A stretch of 64,000 nucleotides of DNA from JAHQVI01 sp050330195 (GTDB taxonomy: Bacteria > Pseudomonadota > Alphaproteobacteria > Rhizobiales > Rhodomicrobiaceae), in assembly GCA_050330195.1 (NCBI GenBank), contig JBHJOB010000029.1:1-64000 (forward strand), read 5' to 3'. A program made the translations under genes and the position numbers. The notes beneath the pieces are model-generated. The model searched no databases. It had not been told where the DNA came from and saw only the letters and a program-made list of their open reading frames with translations. Shown one piece after another: positions 1-9,194 of this stretch. Position 1 is the stretch's first letter; each line of letters starts with the position of its first letter.

Positions 1-175
1 TTTCATCCGTCTTGCGGACCTTGTTGGTCGCTTCGAGTAGGCGTGACAGTTGCGCAGTGGAATAATGAGGCGTGATGCGACCGGATACGTGGCCGGGCAT
101 GTCCTGACGGTCTTCGAAGCTCACACCGGAAGCGCCGGCCGATCTCGTCCCGGAGAGCCAGGTTGCCGCATCGGA
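1..175 (-). pseudogene. C-terminal remnant of a phage-type tyrosine recombinase (cut by window edge)
   Basis: The reverse strand directly after the stop codon of the DnaJ gene is open and reads AATWL, then FEDRQDMPGHVSGRITPHYS, then AQLSRLLEA. The GH-x-SGRIT-x-HYS pattern is the end of the catalytic domain of tyrosine recombinases, with the nucleophile in HYS and the second conserved His in PGH. The piece between AATWL and FEDRQ looks degenerate, no start codon is visible, and the RHxxR box is missing. I read it as a decayed integrase tail, perhaps left by an old insertion. It continues past the left edge, so its 3' end is unknown. Confidence 0.55.
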
Positions 176-1741
176 TCAGCCCTGCCGGCCAACGCTCCGG
201 GAAACGCGAAAGCCACCTTCAACGGCCTGGGGCGCCTGCGCCGCCGAACCGGGCGGACATTTACGCTGCGTATTGTTTCCCTCAAGCCACTGCCATTCGT
301 CCCCGCCGCGTGGGCTATCTGGCTCACAATTCCCGGCTGCTTCCAGTGTAGGGCCTTCACCCGTAGCCGGCGGTTTGCGGGTCATGACGACACGGTAGGT
401 TTGGCCGGTAAGCGCAGTCAACCACTCCGTATACGCGCTTGCATTGGCTGCATTCAGTCCAACGACGCGCGCATTCCGGTCGCCGCCAAACCTTCGATAA
501 GGCGCACATACGCCATCTTCAACGCAGGCATTCCATTCACCGACCGTGATCTCCGAAAGGCTGACGGCGGACTCCGAGCGAGGCGCCACGAACATGCGCG
601 GGCAGGCGCTGCAATCGGTGAAAACATCCGCATTGGCGCTGGGCACAGCGGCAACATCCCGTTCGCTGACAGGCGGAACGGCGTCCGGTTCCTTGAGCTC
701 CGCAAGACGGCGTGCGGACGCGATTGCCGTGTCATCGGCACGCGAACCAACGTCCGGCGGTCGTCTTTCCGGAAGCGTTATTTGCGGACTTCCATCATCT
801 GCAAACTCTGCCTCGGGCGGTTGTTCCTCCAATGCGTCCGGCGCGGTGTTGGTATATTCGGAGGCAATAGGCGGTATGGGTTCGTCGATCCGAGGCGTTG
901 TTGCGGGCGCCGGCTCCACTGACGCTGTTGCTGTGCCTGCAGCCGGCACGTCCGGGTCGGCCGGTACAGGCGTGTCACGCGCAGCGTCCGTTTCAGCCGC
1001 CAGATCAGGCTCGACGACCGGCGCGTTTCGATCCGCAGTGACTTCCGCTACAGCAGGCGGCCCGGCATCGGGCGGGGTATCCGACGCGGCTTCCTCCGGC
1101 GACGCCGCTGCCGTTTCCGGCTGCCGCACTGTTTCGGCCGGCTCCGGCGCGGGATCGGGTTCGGCTCGGTTGTCAACGAGTTCGTCGGCTTTCGCGAGTT
1201 CCTGTTCGTTCGCCGCCCTGGCCTCCGGTTCGCTGTCCGCGCGTTCACCCCTGGCTTCGGCCGCGTCTTCCCCGACGGCCAGACTTTCCTTTGTCACAGT
1301 GGCGCCGTTTTCAGTTTCGGCACTCGCCACCGGACGCTCGATCTGCGTAGGCGGCGCTGACTGTTTCGCCGCATCTTCCGTCTTCAAGCCGCCGAACAGG
1401 GTTCCGCTGCCAAATCCGAAAACGCCCACCAATACGGCGCTTGGCCCAAGCAGCAGCAATGCGACAAGCGCGATCAGACGGCCCCATTGTCGCTTCTGGG
1501 ATTTTTCCCGGCCCTCGTTGAAACTGAGAAATTCGTTGTAGCTTTGGCGCCGGCCAGCGTCTTTCAGCGCTTCATAGGCCGTGCTCACCAGCTTGAAACG
1601 ACGTTCGGCAACCTCATCGCCCGGATTACGGTCCGGATGAAGCGTCTTGGCTAACTCGCGATAGGCGTGTTTGACCTGGTCGTCATCAGCGCCCGGACGA
1701 ATGCCGAGAACGTCATAATAATTTTCGGCTTCCATCATCAT
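176..1741 (-). CDS. J-domain membrane protein with C-terminal FGE/sulfatase-modifying-like domain
   Basis: 521 residues. Residues about 7-70 are a J domain with the HPD tripeptide (TLHPDRNPGD), which in the family stimulates Hsp70. A basic stretch is followed by one membrane segment (about 88-112, LIALVALLLLGPSAVLVGVF). A long Ala/Pro/Glu-rich linker of some 250 residues follows. The last 150 residues (TDCSACPRMFVAPR, SEITVGEWNACV, NAANASAYTEWLTALTGQTY) match the fold of the formylglycine-generating-enzyme family, but the catalytic cysteine region is not convincing, so this is probably a binding version of the fold. The predicted layout is a cytosolic J domain and a periplasmic FGE-like domain. 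Three consecutive Met codons make the exact start uncertain by two residues. The partner Hsp70 and role are unknown. Confidence 0.75.
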   Translation of the reverse strand: MMMEAENYYDVLGIRPGADDDQVKHAYRELAKTLHPDRNPGDEVAERRFKLVSTAYEALKDAGRRQSYNEFLSFNEGREKSQKRQWGRLIALVALLLLGPSAVLVGVFGFGSGTLFGGLKTEDAAKQSAPPTQIERPVASAETENGATVTKESLAVGEDAAEARGERADSEPEARAANEQELAKADELVDNRAEPDPAPEPAETVRQPETAAASPEEAASDTPPDAGPPAVAEVTADRNAPVVEPDLAAETDAARDTPVPADPDVPAAGTATASVEPAPATTPRIDEPIPPIASEYTNTAPDALEEQPPEAEFADDGSPQITLPERRPPDVGSRADDTAIASARRLAELKEPDAVPPVSERDVAAVPSANADVFTDCSACPRMFVAPRSESAVSLSEITVGEWNACVEDGVCAPYRRFGGDRNARVVGLNAANASAYTEWLTALTGQTYRVVMTRKPPATGEGPTLEAAGNCEPDSPRGGDEWQWLEGNNTQRKCPPGSAAQAPQAVEGGFRVSRSVGRQG

Positions 1742-1854
1742 TTGCAGTCAAAGGTTTTCCCGCCGGATTGTCGCAGCACATAAATGACTTCGCCCGGAGC
1801 CAAGCTTGGGGCCAGAACAGTAATTCTCAGGTCATGATCCCTTCCTGAAGAAAC

Positions 1855-1931
1855 GATCCTGATCCGCATCTGCTTGTTTTCAGCTCGATTTTTCCGAAAA
1901 ATGGCATCAATTTCATCGGATCTCGCTCTAG
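1855..1931. repeat. Dispersed palindromic intergenic repeat, copy A
   Basis: Contains the core TTTTTCCGAAAAATGG followed by CATCGGATCTCGCTCTAG, seen again near 13858, 28457, 29201 and 30341. It is the only recognisable thing in the 426-base gap between the DnaJ gene and the prepilin peptidase gene (1742-2167). The arms (TTTTTCCGAAAAA, and the flanking GATC..GATC) can fold into a stem. Confidence 0.7.
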
Positions 1932-2167
1932 TGGGTTCTCCACGCCGCCTAGTGTAATAGCGCCGCGTGGCATATCCGTCCAGTCTCCCGATTGCGATAC
2001 GGCCTCTGCGCCGGAGCCAGTTTCATGGAGGCGGTGATCGCGGATCGCAGTGCAGTATAGGCTGTTTTTTGACGCAATGTTCGAGATTCCCAGGGAATGC
2101 TTCAGCCCGCCACACGCGGCCGGCAGGCTATATCCGCAAGTATGCCGGCAAAGGTCATGCCAATCGT

Positions 2168-2671
2168 TCACCGCATGAGAAAAATTGATGGTGCAACGCA
2201 CAATGCCGCCACGCCTATCGGGATGCCATATGGGCAAAGGCCGTTGCGCGCCCAGCGGCTGAACTTGGACAGAACCGGCAACTCCGCGATTATCGGAAGG
2301 TAGCCCTGAGCTGTGCGTAGCGCCAACAGCAAAAGCGCGAACACGCCTCCGAAAATGGCAAAAAGGAGCATGAACGAGGCGCTGTGCGTCGGCCCGGCCC
2401 AGAGGGTGAGAGCGCTGAGAAATTTGACATCCCCGGCTCCCAGCCAGCCGAGCGCGAAGAATATGAACATGAACACGAAAACGCCGGCCGCCAGAAGCAC
2501 GTTCGGCCAGACATTCCCTGCGCCGCCCAGCGCGGCGTACACTACGAAAGCCGCCACCAGCACGATTGATACGATGTTGGGAATTCTGAGGCCGGAGAAA
2601 TCGGAAATGATCGCGTAGATGACGCAAACAACGAAGACAAGGGCGAATATCATCTCCAGATTGTTATTCAC
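2168..2671 (-). CDS. cpaA: Prepilin peptidase CpaA/TadV type (A24 family)
   Basis: 167 residues, mostly membrane segments. The two aspartates of A24 aspartyl prepilin peptidases are visible: one in ISDFSGLRIPN near residue 24 and one in the GAGDVKFLSAL motif near residue 80. Length fits the short CpaA/TadV type, which lacks the N-terminal methylase domain and processes Flp-type pilins at the inner membrane. No tad/flp genes are adjacent, so its pilin substrate must be encoded elsewhere. The start Met precedes a hydrophobic segment directly, as usual for the family. Confidence 0.85.
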   Translation of the reverse strand: MNNNLEMIFALVFVVCVIYAIISDFSGLRIPNIVSIVLVAAFVVYAALGGAGNVWPNVLLAAGVFVFMFIFFALGWLGAGDVKFLSALTLWAGPTHSASFMLLFAIFGGVFALLLLALRTAQGYLPIIAELPVLSKFSRWARNGLCPYGIPIGVAALCVAPSIFLMR

Positions 2672-2736
2672 TTCATCGGCCTTCGGCTGGAGCGGGACCC
2701 GATATCGGTGTCATGCCCGTGAAAAAATGACCTGCT

Positions 2737-3135
2737 TTATGAGCCTTCCGGCGGAGCGGGCAAATCCATCCACGCGGTAAACTCGTTGAATTCGAACAGC
2801 CGGTCACCATCATCGTGCCATTTGTTGAATGCGGTGTTCCAATAGCCGACGATCACGCCGCTCTGCCTGCAAAAGCCGCCCTTCTTGAACAGCAGGACCG
2901 GCCGGCTGTCCTTTGGATGGACGGACATACGCTGCCAGCCCGCCGTGCCGCTCGTCTTGCCCTGCCATTCGCCGCACCAGTGATAGGCGCGCGTTCTCAG
3001 CCAGGAAAAATTGTCGCGAGGCGGATTCCGGCGGCATTCGCCACTCTTCTCGTCGAAATAGAGCCTGTTTTCCGGATCGACATCCTGACAGAAGAATTGG
3101 CAATTGGAGCAGAGCTCCTTTTTTCTTTCCAGCAT
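2737..3135 (-). CDS. Small Cys-rich protein with DUF551-like C-terminal half
   Basis: 132 residues. The N-terminal third has CSNCQFFCQD and later single cysteines (GECRR, YHWCGEW), a spacing that suggests a zinc or Fe-S site. The second half (WQRMSVHPKDSRPVLLFKKG ... TAWMDLPAPP) resembles the DUF551 pattern found in many phage and bacterial small proteins, with a W-x-x-M/V start and a W-M-x-L-P-x-P-P end. Function is unknown. It stands alone on the strand, 67 bases downstream of the GTPase gene at 3202, and could be co-transcribed with it. Confidence 0.65.
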   Translation of the reverse strand: MLERKKELCSNCQFFCQDVDPENRLYFDEKSGECRRNPPRDNFSWLRTRAYHWCGEWQGKTSGTAGWQRMSVHPKDSRPVLLFKKGGFCRQSGVIVGYWNTAFNKWHDDGDRLFEFNEFTAWMDLPAPPEGS

Positions 3136-3201
3136 GGTCGATCCCCGTGGATGCAGTCGCTTTTCGTCGGTGAGGCTACTGCTTCCAGCGCATGACTCGC
3201 A

Positions 3202-4305
3202 CTAGGCCGCGGCGACCGAAAGCGAAATCGAGGGCGAGGCGTGCAGGAACTCCATCCCCAGCCTTTCCAGCCGGATTGCAAATTCGCGGCTTGCCGCTGC
3301 GCGCCTATCCTTGCCGCCGTCCGCGCCGAGTTGAGCCGCCAGCAGCCGGAGCAGACGGTTCGCCTTTTGCAGCCTGTGCGCCTGCCAATTCTGGATCATC
3401 GCAAGAATCGCGTTTTCGGCCGTCTGGATGTTGCTCTCCGTGCGAAGCCGGCTCGCATCGCTTTCACCACTTATCAGAGATTGCACGGCGTCTCTCAAGG
3501 AAACGAGCGCGACATCGTTAAACAGCGTGCTGCCCGCATGACGCAGCCGGGCCGTTATCTTCGCCTCATCCCGGCTGTTCCGGATCGCATCCTTGTAGGT
3601 CACGAGCATCAATGCGCCCTTGCGGTGCGCCTCGGGAATGCGCCGCCAGGCCAGAACCTCGGTTTCCTTCCAGGCCTGCGTCGCCAAGGTGCACCAGACC
3701 GTCAGATTGACCCGCCTGAAAGCGCGTTTCGACGGAGCGGTTCGCTCCACATCGGGGAAGGACCGGACCTCGATGATCTCGACACGCTGGAGAAAATCGA
3801 GGGGCAGTCCCACCTCGATCAGTCTGATCGGTTGCTTGGCGCCGCGCCTTCCGTCAAAGATCATGTTTGCCGGTGTTGGCCGCGACCGGTCCGAGCTGGC
3901 CGACGCATCATAGATCACGGCGGGACCAGAGCGGGGCACGACCCGGTTTTCCGGCTTGACGAGCCGCCCGAACGCCTTGGACGTGATCCGCGTCCGGCTG
4001 CCATCCATGCCGATGGAGTGAACCGATGGCTCGCGCGCATATCTGATGAGGATTTCGGTGTTGTCGCCGGTAAAGCCGCCGGACGGCAGGATCTGATGGC
4101 GCAGGAGATAGTTGATGAGCAGGGACTTGCCTGAATTCGCCTCGCCGAGCACGGCAAGCCGCAAAGGGCTCATGAAGCAGCGCTCGATCCGTCCGAGCGT
4201 GCGTTCGGCGAGGCCGTGGACCGGCGGCCCCTTTTTCGCGGAAGCGGCCAGTGAAAAACGGAGCGCCCGGAGTTCCGAGAGCAGGTTGTTTTCAATCGTG
4301 GCCAC
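3202..4305 (-). CDS. Dynamin-like / GTPase-fold P-loop protein, partner of the larger dynamin
   Basis: 367 residues. A P-loop GEANSGKS sits at residues 54-61 after a short helical N-terminus and is followed by SLLINYLLRHQILPSGG, the arrangement seen in bacterial dynamin-like GTPases. A canonical NKxD is not obvious (MLVTYKDA occupies the expected place), so nucleotide specificity is uncertain. The C-terminal third is helical with many Arg/Leu residues. It follows the full-length dynamin gene by 14 bases on the same strand; bacterial dynamin-like proteins often come as such unequal pairs that act on membranes together. The specific role here is inference. Confidence 0.7.
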   Translation of the reverse strand: MATIENNLLSELRALRFSLAASAKKGPPVHGLAERTLGRIERCFMSPLRLAVLGEANSGKSLLINYLLRHQILPSGGFTGDNTEILIRYAREPSVHSIGMDGSRTRITSKAFGRLVKPENRVVPRSGPAVIYDASASSDRSRPTPANMIFDGRRGAKQPIRLIEVGLPLDFLQRVEIIEVRSFPDVERTAPSKRAFRRVNLTVWCTLATQAWKETEVLAWRRIPEAHRKGALMLVTYKDAIRNSRDEAKITARLRHAGSTLFNDVALVSLRDAVQSLISGESDASRLRTESNIQTAENAILAMIQNWQAHRLQKANRLLRLLAAQLGADGGKDRRAAASREFAIRLERLGMEFLHASPSISLSVAAA

Positions 4306-4319
4306 TTCGGCTCATGCCT

Positions 4320-6470
4320 CTAACTGCTGATCAGCTGTATACACTGGCGGCGTAAATCTCCGGCTTCCGCACCGAGCTGCTCGCATCGTGCAAGATGCTG
4401 ACGGCATTCATCAAGAAACTGCTCCCAGAAAAACGGAGCGCCCCAAGGTTGCCCGTCTTCCATGCTTCCTGCAAGATTTTTGCGCGCGCTTACGAGTTCC
4501 TGCAATTGCTGAGCTATCGGGTAAATTGCGCTGTAGATCAAGAAGCGCAGCCGCCGCAGAGCGTCGGAAATGTGCTCCTGCTCCGTCGTTCCGGCAATTT
4601 CGAACAGATCGTCGATCAGATCGAGAAATGCGACGGAAACCAGTTCCTTGAATTTGTCGGCTTCGGCCGGGGTGACATCGACTGCATGGGAACGCGCTTC
4701 CCAGTAGCGGTCCAGATCAAGCGTGGTGACCTTGCTGAGCGGCAGGATCGAGGGTGGCGGCAAGGTTCCTGACTGGATGCCGAAACGCAGCACATCATCG
4801 AGATCGGGCAGGGCGTTCTTCACGGTCTCGCGCAGAATGGTTTCCGCTTCCTGTTGCCGGGCGAAAAACTGTTTGGAGATCTCGGTAATGTATTTGTAGA
4901 AATCCTCGGCAAGCTGAGACCGAAGCTGGAACATCTGTTCCTGAAATTCGCTGCGGAATGCCGAGTAGGAGCCATATTGCAGCAGTTTTTCGCGCTGCTG
5001 GTCGGCAAAATTCTCCACCGTATAGATCATGAAGCGGCGCAAACGGCCGATTTCATCATCGATCATCTGGGTCAGGTCGGCTTCGCACCGCGTCAGCGAC
5101 GCCTCCACCTCGGACAGCAGATATTCGAGCTGCTGCAGATTCTGGGTGGCTCTCTCGCGATTCCAGCCATCGCCCTCCATGCCGTCCTTGAGCGACTTGA
5201 TCCCGTAACGGATGGAGATGGCGGTATTCTCCGAAATCGCCCCGAGGGTGGAGGCCGCCGGCAGCAGCCGCTCCGCCGTGACGGAGTGACCGATCAGCCG
5301 CGAAATCGTGGAAATGATGTCCGGAACGCCCGAAGCCCGGTAAAGCATGGCCGCGCTTTCCTCGGGCGTCCAGTTGTTGCGGGGCGCCTGAAAGCCGGGC
5401 TTGCCGCGCCGCTCCAGATCGGCGGCATATTCGGCGAAAGAGGACGAAAGCGAATATTCCAGCTCGTCGGGATGCTTGTTGAGCGCGATATTGCCCCACT
5501 GCGCGCTGGCCAGAATGACGGGAATGTCGGCGTGAGGAAATTCGCGCTTCAGGCTTCCCTGGACGTGGTCAGCCAGCCTTTCGGCTTCTCCCGTCCCCAT
5601 GTCGACCAGGTCGACCCGGTTGACGACGGCGATGATGCGGTCCTTCTGGAGCCCCTTGAGCATGCGCAGGAGCGCCAGATCGCTGTGCGACAAGGGCTGC
5701 TGAGCCGTCAGCACCACGAGATAGATGTCAGCTTCCCCGAGATTGCCGTGGGTAATCTCATCGCGGACGAGAAAAGGATCGTTGACGCCGGGCGTATCGA
5801 TGATGATGGCCGGATAGCCCAGAGGCTGGCCTTCCAGAAACACCTCGGCATTTTTCGTGATGTCCGAGAAATGGCGCTTGTCGTCTCCATCCTGCGCATC
5901 GCCATAGTCGCCAGCGCTCACATAGCGCTCAAGCACATCCGCCGTGACCGAGGAGAAAAGATGATGCTTGCCCAGATGCGTCTCATATTTCGGACCGAGG
6001 CGGCTTTCCGCGCGCTTGCGCAATTCCTCAAGCGGCTCCTGAAGCTGATCGGGGCTGATCGCGGCATTCCGCTCTACCGTCATGCTGCCGGCGCGGCCAC
6101 CCGCCATGATATGTTCCCACTCCTCGTCGCTGAAGAAATGAAACAGCGCCGTGTTGTTCTGCTCGGCTGGCGCGCCGAAATAGAGCTTGGTTATCACGGC
6201 GGTCGAGGGATTGATGTCGGTCGGCAACAATTCGGGACGCCGGATCAATGCGTTGATCAGCGAACTCTTGCCGGCCTTGATCTGCCCGATGACCGCGATG
6301 CGGCAGCTATGCGACTCCAGATCGCTCTGGATCGTGCTGACACAAGTACCTACACGGCTATGGATCGTATCCTGCAGATCTTCGCCGAGTTCGATGATGC
6401 GGTGCTTCATCTCCCCGAGCCGCTTGGTTACGCGCGCGTCGATGAGACTGGAAAACGGTTCTGCGGTCAT
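4320..6470 (-). CDS. Bacterial dynamin-like GTPase
   Basis: 716 residues from the chosen start, which has GGAG a few bases upstream; an upstream in-frame Met at 6503 lacks a good ribosome site. GTPase signatures in order: P-loop GQIKAGKS (62-69), switch I threonine in NPSTAVIT, G3 DTPGVND, and G4 as NRVD in place of NKxD. The remaining 400 residues are long helices with polar repeats, as in the stalk and trunk of bacterial dynamins. Family members remodel or protect the inner membrane, some under phage or envelope stress. Paired with the smaller GTPase downstream (3202-4305). Confidence 0.85.
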   Translation of the reverse strand: MTAEPFSSLIDARVTKRLGEMKHRIIELGEDLQDTIHSRVGTCVSTIQSDLESHSCRIAVIGQIKAGKSSLINALIRRPELLPTDINPSTAVITKLYFGAPAEQNNTALFHFFSDEEWEHIMAGGRAGSMTVERNAAISPDQLQEPLEELRKRAESRLGPKYETHLGKHHLFSSVTADVLERYVSAGDYGDAQDGDDKRHFSDITKNAEVFLEGQPLGYPAIIIDTPGVNDPFLVRDEITHGNLGEADIYLVVLTAQQPLSHSDLALLRMLKGLQKDRIIAVVNRVDLVDMGTGEAERLADHVQGSLKREFPHADIPVILASAQWGNIALNKHPDELEYSLSSSFAEYAADLERRGKPGFQAPRNNWTPEESAAMLYRASGVPDIISTISRLIGHSVTAERLLPAASTLGAISENTAISIRYGIKSLKDGMEGDGWNRERATQNLQQLEYLLSEVEASLTRCEADLTQMIDDEIGRLRRFMIYTVENFADQQREKLLQYGSYSAFRSEFQEQMFQLRSQLAEDFYKYITEISKQFFARQQEAETILRETVKNALPDLDDVLRFGIQSGTLPPPSILPLSKVTTLDLDRYWEARSHAVDVTPAEADKFKELVSVAFLDLIDDLFEIAGTTEQEHISDALRRLRFLIYSAIYPIAQQLQELVSARKNLAGSMEDGQPWGAPFFWEQFLDECRQHLARCEQLGAEAGDLRRQCIQLISS

Positions 6471-6867
6471 TCCCCGCTCCGGCTCTGCCTGATGCAATAG
6501 CACTGTCTGGTCCGGTTCAATGGCGTCCTGGCACGAATATATCCGCCCGACGGAAGCTCCCGCCCGACGTAACCTCTCAAATACATTTTATCGGCCCTGT
6601 TCCCGTACAAATATCTTGGTTCTTCAGGCGGTTCCTGCGAAAAATTGGAACTCGCTACTCAATTCGGGCGTCTTATAGCATGTTTATCCTTCAAATGGAC
6701 AAGCGTTGATCAATTCAGTCCGTTCACGCTTTTATCCCGTCGACGATGCATACAAGCGGCAGTGATCCCTGACTTCTTCTTTCCGAATCGACATGCGAAT
6801 TGCTTTTTCGAGCAAAGCTGCGCGAATTTGGTTAAACGTTATAGATGAAAGATGGGGGCAAATTTAG
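6471..6867. other. Gene-free divergent intergenic region
   Basis: About 400 bases between the divergent dynamin and protease genes. It is noticeably more AT-rich than the flanking coding DNA, with no convincing ORF or hairpin; presumably it holds promoters for both directions. Confidence 0.4.
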
Positions 6868-7722
6868 ATGGAAAATTTTTTTTCATGGCTCTGGATCATT
6901 ATTATCATTTTTGCTCTTCAGCCTATTCTGGCGGAACGCATCCGGGCCATGCAGCGCGCCACTGCGATCCGGGGAATCGAGCGTTCTGAAGGCTCCCGCG
7001 TCATCACCATGATCCATCGCCAGGAACGTCGCTCCCTGCTTGGCTTTCCGGTGTCCCGCTTCATCAATCTCGAAGATGCCCAGACCATCATCGCTGCGAT
7101 CAAGGCCACGCCGCCGGACCGTCCCATCGACTTCATCGTTCATACGCCGGGCGGTCTCGTCCTGGCGGCCATGCAGATTGCCCGCGCGCTTCAGGCCCAT
7201 CCGGCGCGCGTGCGCGTCGTGGTCCCCGTTTACGCCATGTCCGGCGGAACGCTGATCGCGCTCGCCGCCGACGAGATCGTCATGGGCGAATTCTCCGTTC
7301 TTGGCCCGATAGACCCGCAACTCGCGGGCTTTCCGGCCGCCAGCATCGTACGGGCGCGCAACAGCAAACCCATCGAAGAGGTCCATGATCTGACGCTTGT
7401 TCTGGCCGATATGAGCGAGAAAGCATTGATGCAGGTCAAGCGCGGCGCGATCGAGTTGACGCAGGAACGTCTCGGCGAGGAAAGAGCAGGCGCGCTGGCC
7501 GAAAAGCTGGCTGGCGGGCAGTGGACGCACGATTACGCACTGACCTACCAGGAGGCCTCATCGCTCGGCTTGCCGGTGCAGGTGGGACTGCCGGAGCAGG
7601 TGCTGAAGCTCATGACGCTCTATCCGCAGCCGGTGCAGACATCGGCCGTGGAATATTTGCCCATCGAGCCCTCGAACGGCCGGGGGAGGCCGCAATCCGT
7701 TCCCGCGCCGGGAACTTCCTAG
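6868..7722 (+). CDS. SDH-type ClpP-fold serine protease, membrane anchored
   Basis: 284 residues. One N-terminal membrane segment (about 4-20, FSWLWIIIIIFALQPIL) is followed by a ClpP/crotonase-fold domain: HTPGG at 92-96 (oxyanion region) and YAMSGGTLIALAADEIVM with the likely nucleophile Ser125, then GPIDPQL with a probable catalytic Asp and a His in QWTHDYALT. This matches the SDH (Ser-Asp-His) Clp-fold proteinase group related to SppA, thought to cut within or near the membrane. The last 40 residues are Pro-rich. It is divergent from the dynamin gene; the substrate is unknown. Confidence 0.8.
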   Translation: MENFFSWLWIIIIIFALQPILAERIRAMQRATAIRGIERSEGSRVITMIHRQERRSLLGFPVSRFINLEDAQTIIAAIKATPPDRPIDFIVHTPGGLVLAAMQIARALQAHPARVRVVVPVYAMSGGTLIALAADEIVMGEFSVLGPIDPQLAGFPAASIVRARNSKPIEEVHDLTLVLADMSEKALMQVKRGAIELTQERLGEERAGALAEKLAGGQWTHDYALTYQEASSLGLPVQVGLPEQVLKLMTLYPQPVQTSAVEYLPIEPSNGRGRPQSVPAPGTS

Positions 7723-7794
7723 TCTGCGCGACGTGAGCAGCCTGCCCATGGCGGCGTATGGACACGCTGAACGCGCATATGAGAAAAGGCGCAG

Positions 7795-8310
7795 ATGCCG
7801 TCATTCATATATTTCGCCTATGGCTCCAACATGCTCAGCACGCGCCTGCGGGAGCGCTGCCCGAGCGCGGAACCTTTGGGGCTTGGCTGGATCAGCGGCT
7901 ATTCCGTCGTCTTCGACAAGGAGGGGCGGGACGGCTCGGGAAAGGCGACCTTGCGGCCGGATGCGCGCGCGGATGCTGCGGTGCATGGCGTTCTCTACCG
8001 TGTCGCGCAGGCCGAGCGCGAGGCGCTTGATCGTGCGGAGGCCCGCTACGACCGGCTGGACGATTTCGCCGTGACGACCGGTTTGGGCGAATCACCTATC
8101 CTCGCAAGCGTCTATATTGCGCCTCCAAAGGCCTGCCGAAGCAATCTGGCGCCTTTCGACTGGTATGTTGCGCTGATCGAATCAGGCGCACGAGAACATG
8201 ATCTGCATCCCGACTACATAGGCAGGCTTTGCGGCATTGAAGCGGCGCCGGACCACGATGCAGCCAGAAGCGCACTCATGAATGAACTGGCGAAAATCAA
8301 ACGCCTGTAG
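7795..8310 (+). CDS. Gamma-glutamylcyclotransferase-like protein
   Basis: 171 residues. The family hallmark FAYGSNM lies at residues 7-13 and the probable catalytic acid lies in DRAEARYDRLDDF. Family enzymes release 5-oxoproline from gamma-glutamyl amides (GGCT/AIG2-like fold). Length is normal. It is 72 bases downstream of the protease gene and might be in the same transcript. The physiological substrate cannot be told from the sequence. Confidence 0.8.
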   Translation: MPSFIYFAYGSNMLSTRLRERCPSAEPLGLGWISGYSVVFDKEGRDGSGKATLRPDARADAAVHGVLYRVAQAEREALDRAEARYDRLDDFAVTTGLGESPILASVYIAPPKACRSNLAPFDWYVALIESGAREHDLHPDYIGRLCGIEAAPDHDAARSALMNELAKIKRL

Positions 8311-8520
8311 AGGTTTGCACCAACGTGTTGGCAGGACCGAAAAATCACGGTCCGTAGTGTCCCTTCGTGGTGTTCCTTATCCCAGCACGCTTGTTTCTTT
8401 CCATAACAATCCAAAATTGGCTCACGGGATCGTGAACTCGCCACAGTTCGGGCATAATCCCGCGCCACTATTTGCGCCGGTAACTGCCAGGGCACTAGTT
8501 TGACCGGGGGGCAGAGGAAG

Positions 8521-8556
8521 GGTCCGGGCTGTGGGGAGTATGGCCCGGGCCTTTTT
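8521..8556 (+). terminator. Rho-independent terminator between converging genes
   Basis: A stem of GGTCCGGGC against GCCCGGGCC (one G-U pair) is followed by TTTTT. It lies between the plus-strand cyclotransferase gene and the minus-strand CYTH gene, so it probably ends the former. Confidence 0.65.
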
Positions 8557-8585
8557 CATTGGCGGTTCCAATTGCCGCCGCGCCG

Positions 8586-9050
8586 CTATTGCGGAAGGCC
8601 GTGGATCGCAAGACTGGCGTTGGAATAGCGCTTGTCGGTTGTTATTTCCGCGCCAAGCCAGTCTGGCCGGCTGAACTGCATATCCCGGTCCGGCAGTTCG
8701 ATTTCCGCGATGACCAACCCCGCGAGCACGCCGCTGAACACGTCGATCTCCCAACGCGCGTTCCCGCAAGACACGATATGGCGCTGCTTTTCGATCATGT
8801 TTCCGCTGCGCATCTCCATGAGCGTTTCCGCGTCCTCAACTGGTATGGAATATTCGAACTCAAGCCGCTCGATCTCCGCCTGAGCGCTTTTGATCGTCAT
8901 GTACGCTTCGGCCTTTTCCACGATGCGAATGCGGATCGAGGCCTGCCCCGTGAGAGCAAGATAGGCCTGCCTGAATTGCCGGGGCGCTTCCGCGCTTTCC
9001 CGCCAGCTGGAATTGACAACAAGGAAACGCCGCTCGATCTCGATCGCCAT
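8586..9050 (-). CDS. CYTH-domain protein (triphosphate tunnel enzyme family)
   Basis: 154 residues starting MAIEIERRFLV: the E-x-E-x-R/K opening is the signature of CYTH proteins (adenylate cyclase class IV, thiamine triphosphatase, inorganic triphosphatase). The rest shows the alternating charged strands (IRIRIVEKAEAYMTIK, EIDVFSG) that line the tunnel and bind metal-triphosphate. The most likely activity is an inorganic triphosphatase, by length and family abundance. It is transcribed away from serA. Confidence 0.85.
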   Translation of the reverse strand: MAIEIERRFLVVNSSWRESAEAPRQFRQAYLALTGQASIRIRIVEKAEAYMTIKSAQAEIERLEFEYSIPVEDAETLMEMRSGNMIEKQRHIVSCGNARWEIDVFSGVLAGLVIAEIELPDRDMQFSRPDWLGAEITTDKRYSNASLAIHGLPQ

Positions 9051-9194
9051 GGAATGCTCACCTCTTGCCGGGGGCTCGTGAATTGCCTGTTACTTCCGCT
9101 GTCTTCTAGCGTGATTGTGCGCGGATCACTTGAAAAAGCCGCCTATAGCTGCTCATTGTCGCAACAATTCGCTCGCAATCACCATCAGGCACAC

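Noticed and set aside
50..922. Long plus-strand open frames over the DnaJ-FGE gene
   Set aside because: Arg/Gly-rich shadow translations opposite a gene with clear J-domain and membrane motifs.
4854..6500. 548-codon plus-strand frame opposite the dynamin gene
   Set aside because: No motif; it mirrors a gene with complete GTPase signatures.
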